From positions 1 through 11,307 of the forward strand of contig JAJZKY010000078.1 in NCBI GenBank assembly GCA_021803885.1: DNA of 11,307 nt, in the 5' to 3' direction. Below, one piece after another: positions 1 to 9,489 of the stretch (positions are counted from its first letter, which is position 1; every line of letters starts with the position of its first letter). The translations under genes and the position numbers were made by a program. Source of the stretch: Planctomycetota bacterium (lineage in GTDB: Bacteria > Planctomycetota > Phycisphaerae > WQYP01 > JAJZKY01). Below the pieces are notes generated by a model that did not search any database, was not told the DNA's origin, and saw only the letters and a list, made by a program, of their open reading frames with translations.

Positions 1-261
1 ACGCTTTTTCTGCAAAGCATCGGCCCGCAAGATCGCCAGCAAGGTATCGAAATCAAACGCTTCAAAGGTCTGGGCGAAATGAACGCTGAAGAACTCTGGA
101 TTACCACCATGGACCCCAGCCGCCGCACGCTGCTGCGTGTAACCATGGAAGGTGCCAGCAATGCTGAAGCCATGTTCAGTACGCTGATGGGGGAAAACGT
201 GGAACGTCGCCGGGCTTTCATCGAACTCCACGCCTTGGAAGTAAAGAATCTGGATGTATAA
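1..261 (+). CDS. gyrB: DNA gyrase subunit B, C-terminal end (partial)
   Basis: The reading frame is open from base 1 to a TAA at 259-261 and gives the last 86 residues of GyrB; the start lies outside the window. GyrB is the ATPase subunit of the type II topoisomerase that introduces negative supercoils, and it works in the cytoplasm as a GyrA2GyrB2 tetramer. The segment carries the conserved end of the Toprim/C-terminal region: KRFKGLGEMN, then ELWITTMDP, a LLRVT strand, STLMGENVERRRAFIE, and the terminal VKNLDV. The LGEMN...LW.TTMDP block and the VKNLD ending fit GyrB better than ParE. tatD begins 9 bp after the stop, so the two are probably co-transcribed. Confidence in the family is high. 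GyrB over ParE is a judgement from the tail only. Confidence 0.95.
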   Translation, partial: TLFLQSIGPQDRQQGIEIKRFKGLGEMNAEELWITTMDPSRRTLLRVTMEGASNAEAMFSTLMGENVERRRAFIELHALEVKNLDV

Positions 262-270
262 GTTTCCAAC

Positions 271-1044
271 ATGCTCATTGACACGCACTGCCATCTGACC
301 GATCAGGCCATTCTGCCGGACCAGGCCGCGGTGGTACAGCGGGCCATCGCCGCCGGTGTCCAGCGCATGATCACGATCGGCACCGGGCCGGAAGATCACC
401 AGCGGGTACTCAAGGCGATCGAGAGTTACCCTGAGGTTTTCGGGGCGGTTGCCGTGCATCCTCATCTGGCGGGAGAGACAGCCCCGGATTTCATCGCGGC
501 TATGTGGGCGCTTTTTGCCAGTCAGCCACGGCTGCTGGCGGTGGGCGAATGCGGGCTGGATTATCATGGCCCATCCGCCAATGCTGCTTTGCAGCGCCCG
601 GTATTCATCCAGCAGTTGGATCTGGCCCGGCAATTGAAGCTGCCGGCCATTTTACACGTACGCGATGCCCACGCCGACGCCCTTAGCATCATGGCCGATT
701 ATGCAGATATTCCCCACGTGGTGCACTGTTTTACCGGCACCGCCGAGGAAGCTGCCTGTTGGCTTGAACGGGGTGCTTATGTGGGTATCACCGGTATTGT
801 TACGTATAAAAACGCCCCGGAAGTCCGGGCCGTGGCCCGGATGGTCCCCGAAGATCGGCTGCTGGTGGAAACAGATTGCCCCTATTTAAGTCCCGAACCA
901 GTCCGGAAAATCAAAATCAACGAACCCGCCTTTGTGGTCCATGTGGCGGCGCGGGTAGCGGCGGAGCGGGGTGTAAGCGTGGAAGCACTGGCCCAATCCA
1001 CCACCACCAACGCCCGGCGATTGTTTGGGCCGCGGTTGGAATAA
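271..1044 (+). CDS. tatD: TatD-family metal-dependent hydrolase (DNase)
   Basis: The 257-residue product has the usual TatD length. TatD enzymes are cytoplasmic TIM-barrel metallohydrolases with 3'-5' DNase activity, linked to DNA repair and turnover. The metal and active-site motifs are all visible in order: DTHCHL (H6, H8), VHPH (H63), GECGLDYH (E93), LHVRDA (H129), VHCFTG (H152) and ETDCPYLSP (D202). The family signature KINEPAFV follows at about 215-222. The ATG at 271 is followed directly by the conserved MLIDTHCHL start, so the start is secure, although no strong Shine-Dalgarno sequence precedes it. It lies 9 bp after gyrB, suggesting read-through transcription, and converges with katG with 12 bp between stop codons. 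The physiological substrate cannot be told from sequence; the paralogues YcfH and YjjV look alike. Confidence 0.95.
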   Translation: MLIDTHCHLTDQAILPDQAAVVQRAIAAGVQRMITIGTGPEDHQRVLKAIESYPEVFGAVAVHPHLAGETAPDFIAAMWALFASQPRLLAVGECGLDYHGPSANAALQRPVFIQQLDLARQLKLPAILHVRDAHADALSIMADYADIPHVVHCFTGTAEEAACWLERGAYVGITGIVTYKNAPEVRAVARMVPEDRLLVETDCPYLSPEPVRKIKINEPAFVVHVAARVAAERGVSVEALAQSTTTNARRLFGPRLE

Positions 1045-1056
1045 AAGCCGCGCCCT

Positions 1057-4447
<3,391 letters not shown>

Positions 4448-4489
4448 TCTTGCTGGAGCCGGGGAATTGACCTGTCCACAACATGTCGC

Positions 4490-4512
4490 GGCCGGATATC
4501 TCATCACCGGCC
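4490..4512. repeat. GC-rich inverted repeat after oxyR
   Basis: GGCCGG (4490-4495) and CCGGCC (4507-4512) form a perfect 6-bp stem with an 11-nt loop, about 43 bp after the oxyR stop. No T-run follows, so it is not a standard intrinsic terminator. It may still slow or end transcription between oxyR and the next operon. The rest of the 172-bp gap (4448-4619) holds only the palindromic operator near its right end. Confidence 0.35.
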
Positions 4513-4572
4513 TGTTGCCGTGGGCCAACCCCAAAAGCTTGTGAAGAAGTTTTGCGGCCGCTTGCATTTTTA

Positions 4573-4589
4573 ACTTTATAGTGTAAAGT
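4573..4589. promoter_or_regulatory. 17-bp palindromic operator before the membrane protein-regulator operon
   Basis: ACTTTATAGTGTAAAGT is an inverted repeat with 6-bp arms ACTTTA and TAAAGT and a 5-bp centre. The pattern ACTTT-N7-AAAGT recurs exactly at 5650-5666 in front of ispH. It lies 31 bp before the start of the membrane protein gene. A weak promoter, TTGCAT (4562-4567) and TAAAGT (4584-4589) with 16 bp between, would place the operator over the -10 box. The downstream winged-helix regulator is the obvious candidate to bind it. The repeat is seen directly; the binding protein is inferred. Confidence 0.55.
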
Positions 4590-4619
4590 AATTAAGAACC
4601 GCCAGCCGATAGCGGTCGT

Positions 4620-5264
4620 ATGAACAGTTGGCTTTTATCCGGTGTCACCGTGGAATTGCGCGACGCAATATCGCAGATTTCCGAAATTCACGCCCAGATG
4701 GCGGCCAGCCAGGTGTTTCGCGGTTATCGCAGTGCCACCGCCCTGTTTTCCGCTGCCATCGCCGTGTGTACGGCCATCATTCAATCGCAATTGCTGGCCC
4801 ATCCCGCCCGACACGTCGGCCTTTACCTGCTGCTGTGGATTGCCGCCGCCACGGTAAGTTTGATGATCATCGCCCTGGAGATGATCTTGCGTTGCCGCAA
4901 GCTCAATTCCGATGTGCAAACGCGCCTCACATTGCTGGCGGTGGAAAGTTTTCTGCCCAGCCTGATCGCGGGTGCGGCGTTGACTTATCTGGTCTTCCAC
5001 TTTGCGGCCGTGGTGGTGTGGATATTGCCGCCCTTGTGGATGATTCTGTTTTCGCTGGGCATTCTCGCTTCCAGCCGGATCTTACCTCGAGCCACCATTT
5101 ATAGCGGCAGCTATTATTTGCTGGCGGGCATATTCTGCATGGTAAGTTTTCACGGTGCGCTGATGTTCAACCCCTGGATCATGGGAGTGGTATTCGGCTT
5201 CGGCCAACTCGCCACCGCGGCCATACTTTATTACACTCTGGAGCGAAAACATGAACCCGTCTGA
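4620..5264 (+). CDS. six-helix integral membrane protein of unknown function
   Basis: The 214-residue product has a short soluble N-terminus (1-37, with ISEIHAQMAASQVFRGYRSA). About six hydrophobic segments follow: 39-59, 67-89, 110-127, 130-151, 160-180 and 184-206. The chain ends in a charged ERKHEPV tail. No catalytic motif, signal peptide or transporter signature is visible, and I cannot assign a function. From memory, similar small membrane proteins sit just upstream of HTH_34-type regulators in other bacteria, but I could not check this. The ATG at 4620 has only a weak purine stretch before it. The 3' end overlaps the regulator gene by 14 bp, so the two are translationally coupled. A sensor or partner that controls the regulator, or a transport-related target of it, are both open possibilities. 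Confidence 0.8.
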   Translation: MNSWLLSGVTVELRDAISQISEIHAQMAASQVFRGYRSATALFSAAIAVCTAIIQSQLLAHPARHVGLYLLLWIAAATVSLMIIALEMILRCRKLNSDVQTRLTLLAVESFLPSLIAGAALTYLVFHFAAVVVWILPPLWMILFSLGILASSRILPRATIYSGSYYLLAGIFCMVSFHGALMFNPWIMGVVFGFGQLATAAILYYTLERKHEPV

Positions 5265-5634
5265 CCTGGAAAAGACCGCCGGCCGCTACGCCTACGACGG
5301 ACTCGATCGCATCATTCACGAAAAAGCCCGCCTGAGCATTATTGCTTCGCTGGCAGGATATTCCGAAGGCCTGCTGTTTAATGAATTAAAAGAGCTTTGC
5401 TCGCTTACAGATGGCAACTTAAGCCGCCACCTGGCCATTTTGCAGGAAGCGGACCTGGTGCAAATGTGGAAAGGCACACGGAATAAGCGGCCGCAGACTC
5501 TTGCCCGGCTTACCGAGCATGGCCGCCGCCGATTTCTCGAATACGTAACCCGCCTGGAGCGCGTGGTGGCCGATGCGTCCCAGCTTACCCGGCAGTCGGA
5601 ATCCGGGGCGACGCTGCGTCCGCGAACGGCATAA
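5251..5634 (+). CDS. small winged-helix transcriptional regulator (HTH_34/MarR-like)
   Basis: The 127-residue protein consists almost entirely of one winged-helix domain (about 20-105). It starts with helix 1 around HEKARLSIIASLAG, then FNELKELCSLTDGNLSRHLAILQEADLV as the helix-turn-helix with recognition helix DGNLSRHLAIL. The wing is KGTRNKRPQTLARLTEHG, and a dimerisation-type C-terminal helix (FLEYVTRLERVV) follows. LTDGNLSRHL and the arginine-rich wing are characteristic of the HTH_34 winged-helix family (PF13601). It starts inside the membrane protein gene with GGAG 7 bp upstream (5240-5243), giving a tightly coupled pair. The palindromes at 4573-4589 and 5650-5666 bracket the operon and fit a dimeric regulator of this size. 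No metal-binding cysteine cluster typical of ArsR sensors is present, and the ligand is unknown. Confidence 0.85.
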   Translation: MNPSDLEKTAGRYAYDGLDRIIHEKARLSIIASLAGYSEGLLFNELKELCSLTDGNLSRHLAILQEADLVQMWKGTRNKRPQTLARLTEHGRRRFLEYVTRLERVVADASQLTRQSESGATLRPRTA

Positions 5635-5648
5635 TTTTTTTGCCCTGT

Positions 5649-5667
5649 TACTTTGCGTTGCAAAGTA
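5649..5667. promoter_or_regulatory. 19-bp perfect palindromic operator before ispH
   Basis: TACTTTGCGTTGCAAAGTA has perfect 8-bp arms around GTT. Its inner 17 bp follow the same ACTTT-N7-AAAGT pattern as the site at 4573-4589. It lies 15 bp after the regulator stop codon and 39 bp before the ispH start. It covers the -35 region of the predicted ispH promoter, so binding would be expected to repress ispH. The palindrome is certain; its role as an operator of the neighbouring winged-helix protein is inferred. Confidence 0.6.
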
Positions 5668-5680
5668 CGCCTGTTATATG
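5653..5680 (+). promoter_or_regulatory. possible ispH promoter
   Basis: TTGCGT (5653-5658) and TATATG (5675-5680) are separated by 16 bp and match the -35 and -10 consensus only partly. The start point would be near 5687. The leader then contains a strong ribosome binding site, AAGGAG (5694-5699), 6 bp before the ispH ATG. The -35 box is inside the palindrome at 5649-5667. Confidence 0.35.
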
Positions 5681-5705
5681 ACAACCGCTGCACAAGGAGT
5701 GATTC

Positions 5706-6674
5706 ATGCAAATTCTTAAAGCGCAGGACATGGGCATGTGTTTTGGCGTACGTGATGCCCTGGCCAAAACTCATACCATCTCCAATCCTGTACAGGTAAC
5801 GATATTTGGACAATTGGTGCATAACCCGGTGGTCAACCGGCGGCTGGCCGCACGCGGCTTTGGCATGGTGGATGAGCGTTCGCGTGATAAACTGCCCGAT
5901 TCCACTCACGTATTGGTAACAGCCCATGGTATCAGTGATAAAATGCGCAGCGCCCTGCTGGCCGCGGGCAAAGAGCTTGTTGACACCACCTGTCCGCTGG
6001 TCAAAAAGGCCCACGCCGCCGCCCAACGTCTGCAGGAGAAGGGCTGCCACGTGATCGTCATCGGCACCCCCGGCCATGTGGAAGTCAACGGCATTGTGGA
6101 AGATCTTAACTCGTTTACCATTGTGGAAAGTCCCGCTACCGTTCAAACCTATCCCTTTACCAGGCTGGGTATTCTCTGCCAAACCACCACTCCATCCACT
6201 GTGGCTGCCGCGGTTCGAGCCAAAGTGGCCAAGCTCAACCCCCAGGCCCACATTCAATTCATCGACACGGTATGCCAGCCCACCAAAGACCGCCAGACCG
6301 CGCTGGAAGAGTTGCTCAATCAAGTGCAGGCTATGGTCGTGGTCGGTGGCCAGAATTCCAATAACACCCGTCGCCTGGTGGACCGCTGCCGCCAGCGCGG
6401 CATTCCCGCCTGGCACGTTCAATGTGCCGCGGAACTCCAGCCACAATGGTTTGCAGGTGTACAAGTCGTAGGTCTTACCGCCGGTACCAGCACCCTGCCT
6501 GAAACTATTGATGCCGTGTACCACGCTCTTTCCGCTATCGCCAGGAGTCCCGTGGCCCAGCCCCTGGTGCCATCACCTGCGCACCGCTGGCGAAATAGAA
6601 ATCAATCCTCGGTCACAGGCTCGGTACGCCGCCACCGCGCTGGAACCACCCTGCCGGCAAACCGCATCGCGTAA
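5706..6674 (+). CDS. ispH: 4-hydroxy-3-methylbut-2-enyl diphosphate reductase IspH (LytB)
   Basis: IspH is the last enzyme of the non-mevalonate (MEP) pathway. It reductively converts HMBPP to IPP and DMAPP in the cytoplasm using a [4Fe-4S] cluster. The product is 322 residues. The three cluster cysteines are C12 (MGMCFGV), C96 (DTTCPLV) and C190 (IDTVCQPT). Substrate residues H39 (QLVHNP), H74 (TAHGIS), H124 and E126 (GHVEVNG), the QTT segment near 160, S218 and N220 (GGQNSNNTRRL) and S262 (LTAGTSTL) are in place. AAGGAG lies 6 bp before ATG 5706. The conserved part ends near residue 278. The last 40 or so residues are a basic, Pro/Arg-rich tail that does not look conserved, and its final 73 bp overlap the convergent GT87-like gene. 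The upstream palindrome suggests control by the neighbouring winged-helix regulator. Confidence 0.95.
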   Translation: MQILKAQDMGMCFGVRDALAKTHTISNPVQVTIFGQLVHNPVVNRRLAARGFGMVDERSRDKLPDSTHVLVTAHGISDKMRSALLAAGKELVDTTCPLVKKAHAAAQRLQEKGCHVIVIGTPGHVEVNGIVEDLNSFTIVESPATVQTYPFTRLGILCQTTTPSTVAAAVRAKVAKLNPQAHIQFIDTVCQPTKDRQTALEELLNQVQAMVVVGGQNSNNTRRLVDRCRQRGIPAWHVQCAAELQPQWFAGVQVVGLTAGTSTLPETIDAVYHALSAIARSPVAQPLVPSPAHRWRNRNQSSVTGSVRRHRAGTTLPANRIA

Positions 6675-8032
6675 CAGCGGCGGTCGGACGACACCTCCGT
6701 TGGCGATGCCTGCGGCATCTGCGGGGCTAGAGTCAAAGCCGGATAGCGACTCCTTATCAGCACCGCCGCCAGCAGCAAAGAAGCCCATAACACCACGTCC
6801 ATGGAATCGAAATAATGCCGGCCGTCGCGACCAAACATTTTGGCCAAATCCGAAGTCCATGGCATAAGGGCTGCAACTCCAATGAGTGCCATCCACGCCC
6901 GACGCCGCATTTTTTCCGGTGCAATCGCGTCACTGGCAATCATGGCGGTGGCCATTAGTGCCAGGATAAGCGTTACATAATGCGGTACCCAGGTGCGTTC
7001 CGACGCCCAGAGCATAAACATGCCGATACATCCGATTTCCATCAGATACCGGCGGCATTGCAGGGTTTTCAGGGGTTGACGCGCCCAAATCATCCCCGCT
7101 ACCGCAATTGCCGCCAGCAGTCCTCGCCAGAGCCAGATTACCACCTTCGGCGGCCAATTGAAAATATTGACATAATGATAAACCTTATGTCCATGCAACA
7201 TTTCCTGCCAGGCCGGCACATGTTCCAAAAGCCGTTTCATTAATTCTGGCATCGATTCCCCGTTGGCAAATTTGATTACACCCCCCGTCACATAAGGCAA
7301 TATCATGATGGAGGTCCACTGGCGCAGCCAGACGATATTCTGATGCCAGGAAAAAAACAGCGCCGGCAGCAGAAATAACCATAGACCAATGCCGGCCAGA
7401 ATGCCCAGCACAATGCGCCAACGCCGACGAAAAATAAAATAAGCCAGAAATGCCAATGGCGTTACTTTAATACATATCGCCAGTGCCACCATCAGCCCCG
7501 CAGCCCATTGGTGCCGGTGGGTTTCACCTTGCGCCAGCCACAGCCCGGTTACCAGCGGCAGCAGCATCAGCAGATTCATCTGGCCTTCCTGCACGTCGCC
7601 GATCACTGGAAAAAACCAGCCCGCAGCCACCAGCAGCACCGCCAAGGTTTCCAGCTTGACCCCCACCCGCCTCACCATGGCAATCATAAGCAGAAAGATG
7701 GACACGAACATAAAAGGCTTGGTGAGAACCCACGCCGCCTGGGCCATCGGACGTGCCAGCAGGGTATAAGGAGCCACAAATAACAGCGCCAGCGGCGGCA
7801 GAGGAAACCGGTCGCTGGTATAAGCCTTGTGCGCATAGATAAACGCCGGCACCGTTTTCATGTAAGAATCGAAGGCGTCGATATGCACGTTCTGGTGCAT
7901 CTGGCGGGCCACCTTGGTATAGGCCTGCACCGCCAGCACCAGGCTCGCCAGCAACACTACCAGCAGGCCCGCAACTTTGAGCCGCCGTCGTAAGTTATCA
8001 TCGCCACTTGCACCAGATTTCAGTTGCTTCAT
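6602..8032 (-). CDS. GT87-family (DUF2029) polytopic membrane glycosyltransferase
   Basis: The 476-residue product is a polytopic membrane protein with roughly ten hydrophobic segments. It resembles the GT87/DUF2029 family of polyprenyl-phosphate-sugar dependent (often mannosyl) transferases. Supporting features are an early TM helix (about 18-37), an acidic loop IDAFDSY (D52, D55), then PLPPLALLFVAPY, GQMNLLMLLPL (150-160), AAGLMVALAICIKVTPLAF with K189, and RRRWR (202-206). The donor would be a lipid-linked sugar and the reaction would occur on the outer face of the inner membrane. The acceptor is unknown. I chose ATG 8032 over a TTG at 8119: residues 1-29 of the longer form look non-conserved, and a promoter-like pair points to transcription starting at this ATG. 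No ribosome binding site is visible. Its last 24 codons overlap the end of ispH in antisense. Confidence 0.8.
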   Translation of the reverse strand: MKQLKSGASGDDNLRRRLKVAGLLVVLLASLVLAVQAYTKVARQMHQNVHIDAFDSYMKTVPAFIYAHKAYTSDRFPLPPLALLFVAPYTLLARPMAQAAWVLTKPFMFVSIFLLMIAMVRRVGVKLETLAVLLVAAGWFFPVIGDVQEGQMNLLMLLPLVTGLWLAQGETHRHQWAAGLMVALAICIKVTPLAFLAYFIFRRRWRIVLGILAGIGLWLFLLPALFFSWHQNIVWLRQWTSIMILPYVTGGVIKFANGESMPELMKRLLEHVPAWQEMLHGHKVYHYVNIFNWPPKVVIWLWRGLLAAIAVAGMIWARQPLKTLQCRRYLMEIGCIGMFMLWASERTWVPHYVTLILALMATAMIASDAIAPEKMRRRAWMALIGVAALMPWTSDLAKMFGRDGRHYFDSMDVVLWASLLLAAVLIRSRYPALTLAPQMPQASPTEVSSDRRCYAMRFAGRVVPARWRRTEPVTED

Positions 8033-8038
8033 TGTGGC

Positions 8039-8067
8039 GTTATCGCAGAAGTCCTGGCGTCTGGCAA
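8039..8067 (-). promoter_or_regulatory. predicted promoter of the GT87-like gene, possibly leaderless
   Basis: On the minus strand, TTGCCA (8062-8067, 5 of 6) and GATAAC (8039-8044, 4 of 6) are 17 bp apart. Only six bases separate the -10 box from the ATG at 8032, so transcription would start at or next to the start codon. This fits the absence of any Shine-Dalgarno sequence. It is a pattern match only. Confidence 0.4.
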
Positions 8068-8183
8068 GGTTGAATATTAACAAATGGTTAGGATTATCGG
8101 TTGCGCTGCCCAAGATCAAGATCAGGCTTCGGTCTTGCCCGGCTCAAGGTTCATCAGCGCCCCTCATGACCGAAGCTTGATGC

Positions 8184-8201
8184 TGCCGATGGCTATCGGC
8201 A
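8184..8201. repeat. 18-bp inverted repeat just upstream of the tgt promoter
   Basis: TGCCGAT (8184-8190) and ATCGGCA (8195-8201) are perfect 7-bp arms around GGCT. The repeat ends 1 bp before the predicted tgt -35 box. It could be a regulator site or the base of a hairpin. The rest of the gap between the GT87-like gene and tgt (8033-8240) shows only the two promoters; no gene or RNA element is recognised there. Confidence 0.45.
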
Positions 8202-8202
8202 C

Positions 8203-8231
8203 TGGACCATCGCCCGTTTCGCTTTTATAAC
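8203..8231 (+). promoter_or_regulatory. predicted tgt promoter, near-leaderless
   Basis: TGGACC (8203-8208, 4 of 6 for -35) and TATAAC (8226-8231, 5 of 6 for -10) are 17 bp apart. The start point would be near 8238, only about three bases before the tgt ATG at 8241. No ribosome binding site is present before that ATG, which is consistent with a leaderless or nearly leaderless message. Confidence 0.45.
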
Positions 8232-8240
8232 AGCTTACCT

Positions 8241-9368
8241 ATGTCGCAAAGGTTTGAAATTTTGCATCAGGATTCCGGTTGCCAGGCGCGCATCGGTCGG
8301 GTTTCCACGCCCCATGGCAGCTTTGAAACTCCTGCTTTCATGGCTGTGGGTACGCGCGGCAGTGTCAAGGGGCTTACCCCGCTGATGCTGGATGCCGCAG
8401 GATGTGAAATTCTGCTGGGCAACACTTATCACCTGATGCTGCGGCCGGGGGCGGAAACAGTTGCAGCCCTCGGTGGCTTGCAGAAATTCAGCGGATGGCA
8501 TCGTCCCATGCTGACCGATTCCGGTGGATTTCAGGTTTTTTCGCTCGCAGAACTGCGCAGCTTTGATGATACGGGGGTAAATTTTCGATCCCATATTGAT
8601 GGAACCATGGTGCATTTAGGGCCGGTGGAATCCATGCGCGTTCAGCATCTGCTGGGAGCGGATATTGCCATGGCTTTTGACGATTGTCCGCCGGCCAATT
8701 GCCCGCCCGAGCGTTTGGCCGATGCCATGGCCCGCACGCTGGCGTGGGCCAAAGTCAGCAAGCAGGTTCATGATGATCTGGATGTGTCGCAGCGACAATC
8801 CCTATTTGGCATTGTGCAGGGCGGTACGGACCCGCAGGCCCGCCAACACTGTGCCCAGGAATTGGCGAACCTGAATTTTGACGGTTATGCCATCGGCGGC
8901 CTGGCGGTCGGCGAAGGCCATGCCCGCATGGTGCAGGCCATTGGACATACCGTGCCCTTTTTACCCTATGATCGGCCGCGATATTTGATGGGTGTTGGTT
9001 ACCCGCGTGATATTTTAGAAGCCGTCAAACAGGGCGTGGATATGTTTGACTGCGTCCTGCCCACCCGCAATGGCCGCAATGCTCTGGCCTTTACCCGTAC
9101 CGGGCCGCTGCGGCTTAGAAACGCCCGGTACATCCGTGATACCAGGCCGATTGAAGCGGAATGTGATGGCTATTGCTGCCAAAATTTTTCCCGCGGCTAC
9201 CTTCGGCATCTGTTTTCCGTGGGCGAAATGCTGGGGCCTACTTTGGTATCGCTCCATAACGTCCATTTTTTCCAGCGGTGGATGCTGGACATTCGCCTTG
9301 CCATCCGGGACAATGCTTTGTCCGGCCTGAAGGCATGGGATTCTGATGCTCCGGACGCTGAGCCATAA
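8241..9368 (+). CDS. tgt: queuine/preQ1 tRNA-guanine transglycosylase
   Basis: The 375-residue TIM-barrel enzyme swaps guanine at the wobble position (G34) of GUN-anticodon tRNAs for preQ1, on the way to queuosine. Motifs are complete in the barrel: general base D93 in TDSGGFQ, FDDCP (D147, D148), GIVQGG (190-195), GGLAVGE (219-225) and the nucleophile D270 in MFDCVLPTRNGRN. The zinc site is odd. The family motif C-x-C-x2-C-x25-H reads here as C308-D-G310-Y-C312-C313 and H339, so the second cysteine is glycine and an extra cysteine stands next to the last one. The frame is otherwise clean. The start MSQRFEILHQD is typical although no ribosome binding site precedes it. yajC and secD follow in the widely conserved tgt-yajC-secD order. 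Confidence 0.96.
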   Translation: MSQRFEILHQDSGCQARIGRVSTPHGSFETPAFMAVGTRGSVKGLTPLMLDAAGCEILLGNTYHLMLRPGAETVAALGGLQKFSGWHRPMLTDSGGFQVFSLAELRSFDDTGVNFRSHIDGTMVHLGPVESMRVQHLLGADIAMAFDDCPPANCPPERLADAMARTLAWAKVSKQVHDDLDVSQRQSLFGIVQGGTDPQARQHCAQELANLNFDGYAIGGLAVGEGHARMVQAIGHTVPFLPYDRPRYLMGVGYPRDILEAVKQGVDMFDCVLPTRNGRNALAFTRTGPLRLRNARYIRDTRPIEAECDGYCCQNFSRGYLRHLFSVGEMLGPTLVSLHNVHFFQRWMLDIRLAIRDNALSGLKAWDSDAPDAEP

Positions 9369-9489
9369 CGGGCACACCAGACCCAGGTCAACAGAATGTC
9401 GATGGGCGGCGGGCCAAACGCCGATGGGCTGCCTGCCGCAGCCCGGCGATTGGCTCAAGAATGTTGCGGAATTTGCTATAGGTGGAATC

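Noticed and set aside
5635..5641. Run of seven T after the regulator stop codon, suggesting an intrinsic terminator.
   Set aside because: I find no convincing GC-rich stem directly before it; GACGC-T-GCGTC upstream has a one-base loop and is too far from the T-run.
5316..6524. Long minus-strand open frame (about 400 codons) opposite the regulator and ispH.
   Set aside because: It runs across two well-identified plus-strand genes and their operator, and its translation has no recognisable family features.
8033..8119. Longer GT87-like start at TTG 8119.
   Set aside because: It needs a rare start codon, and the added residues are not hydrophobic or family-like; a promoter pair fits the ATG at 8032.
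9346..9489. yajC frame extended upstream into the end of tgt.
   Set aside because: The extra 48 residues look like a random frame, while ATG 9490 has AGGTGG upstream and begins a signal-like segment.
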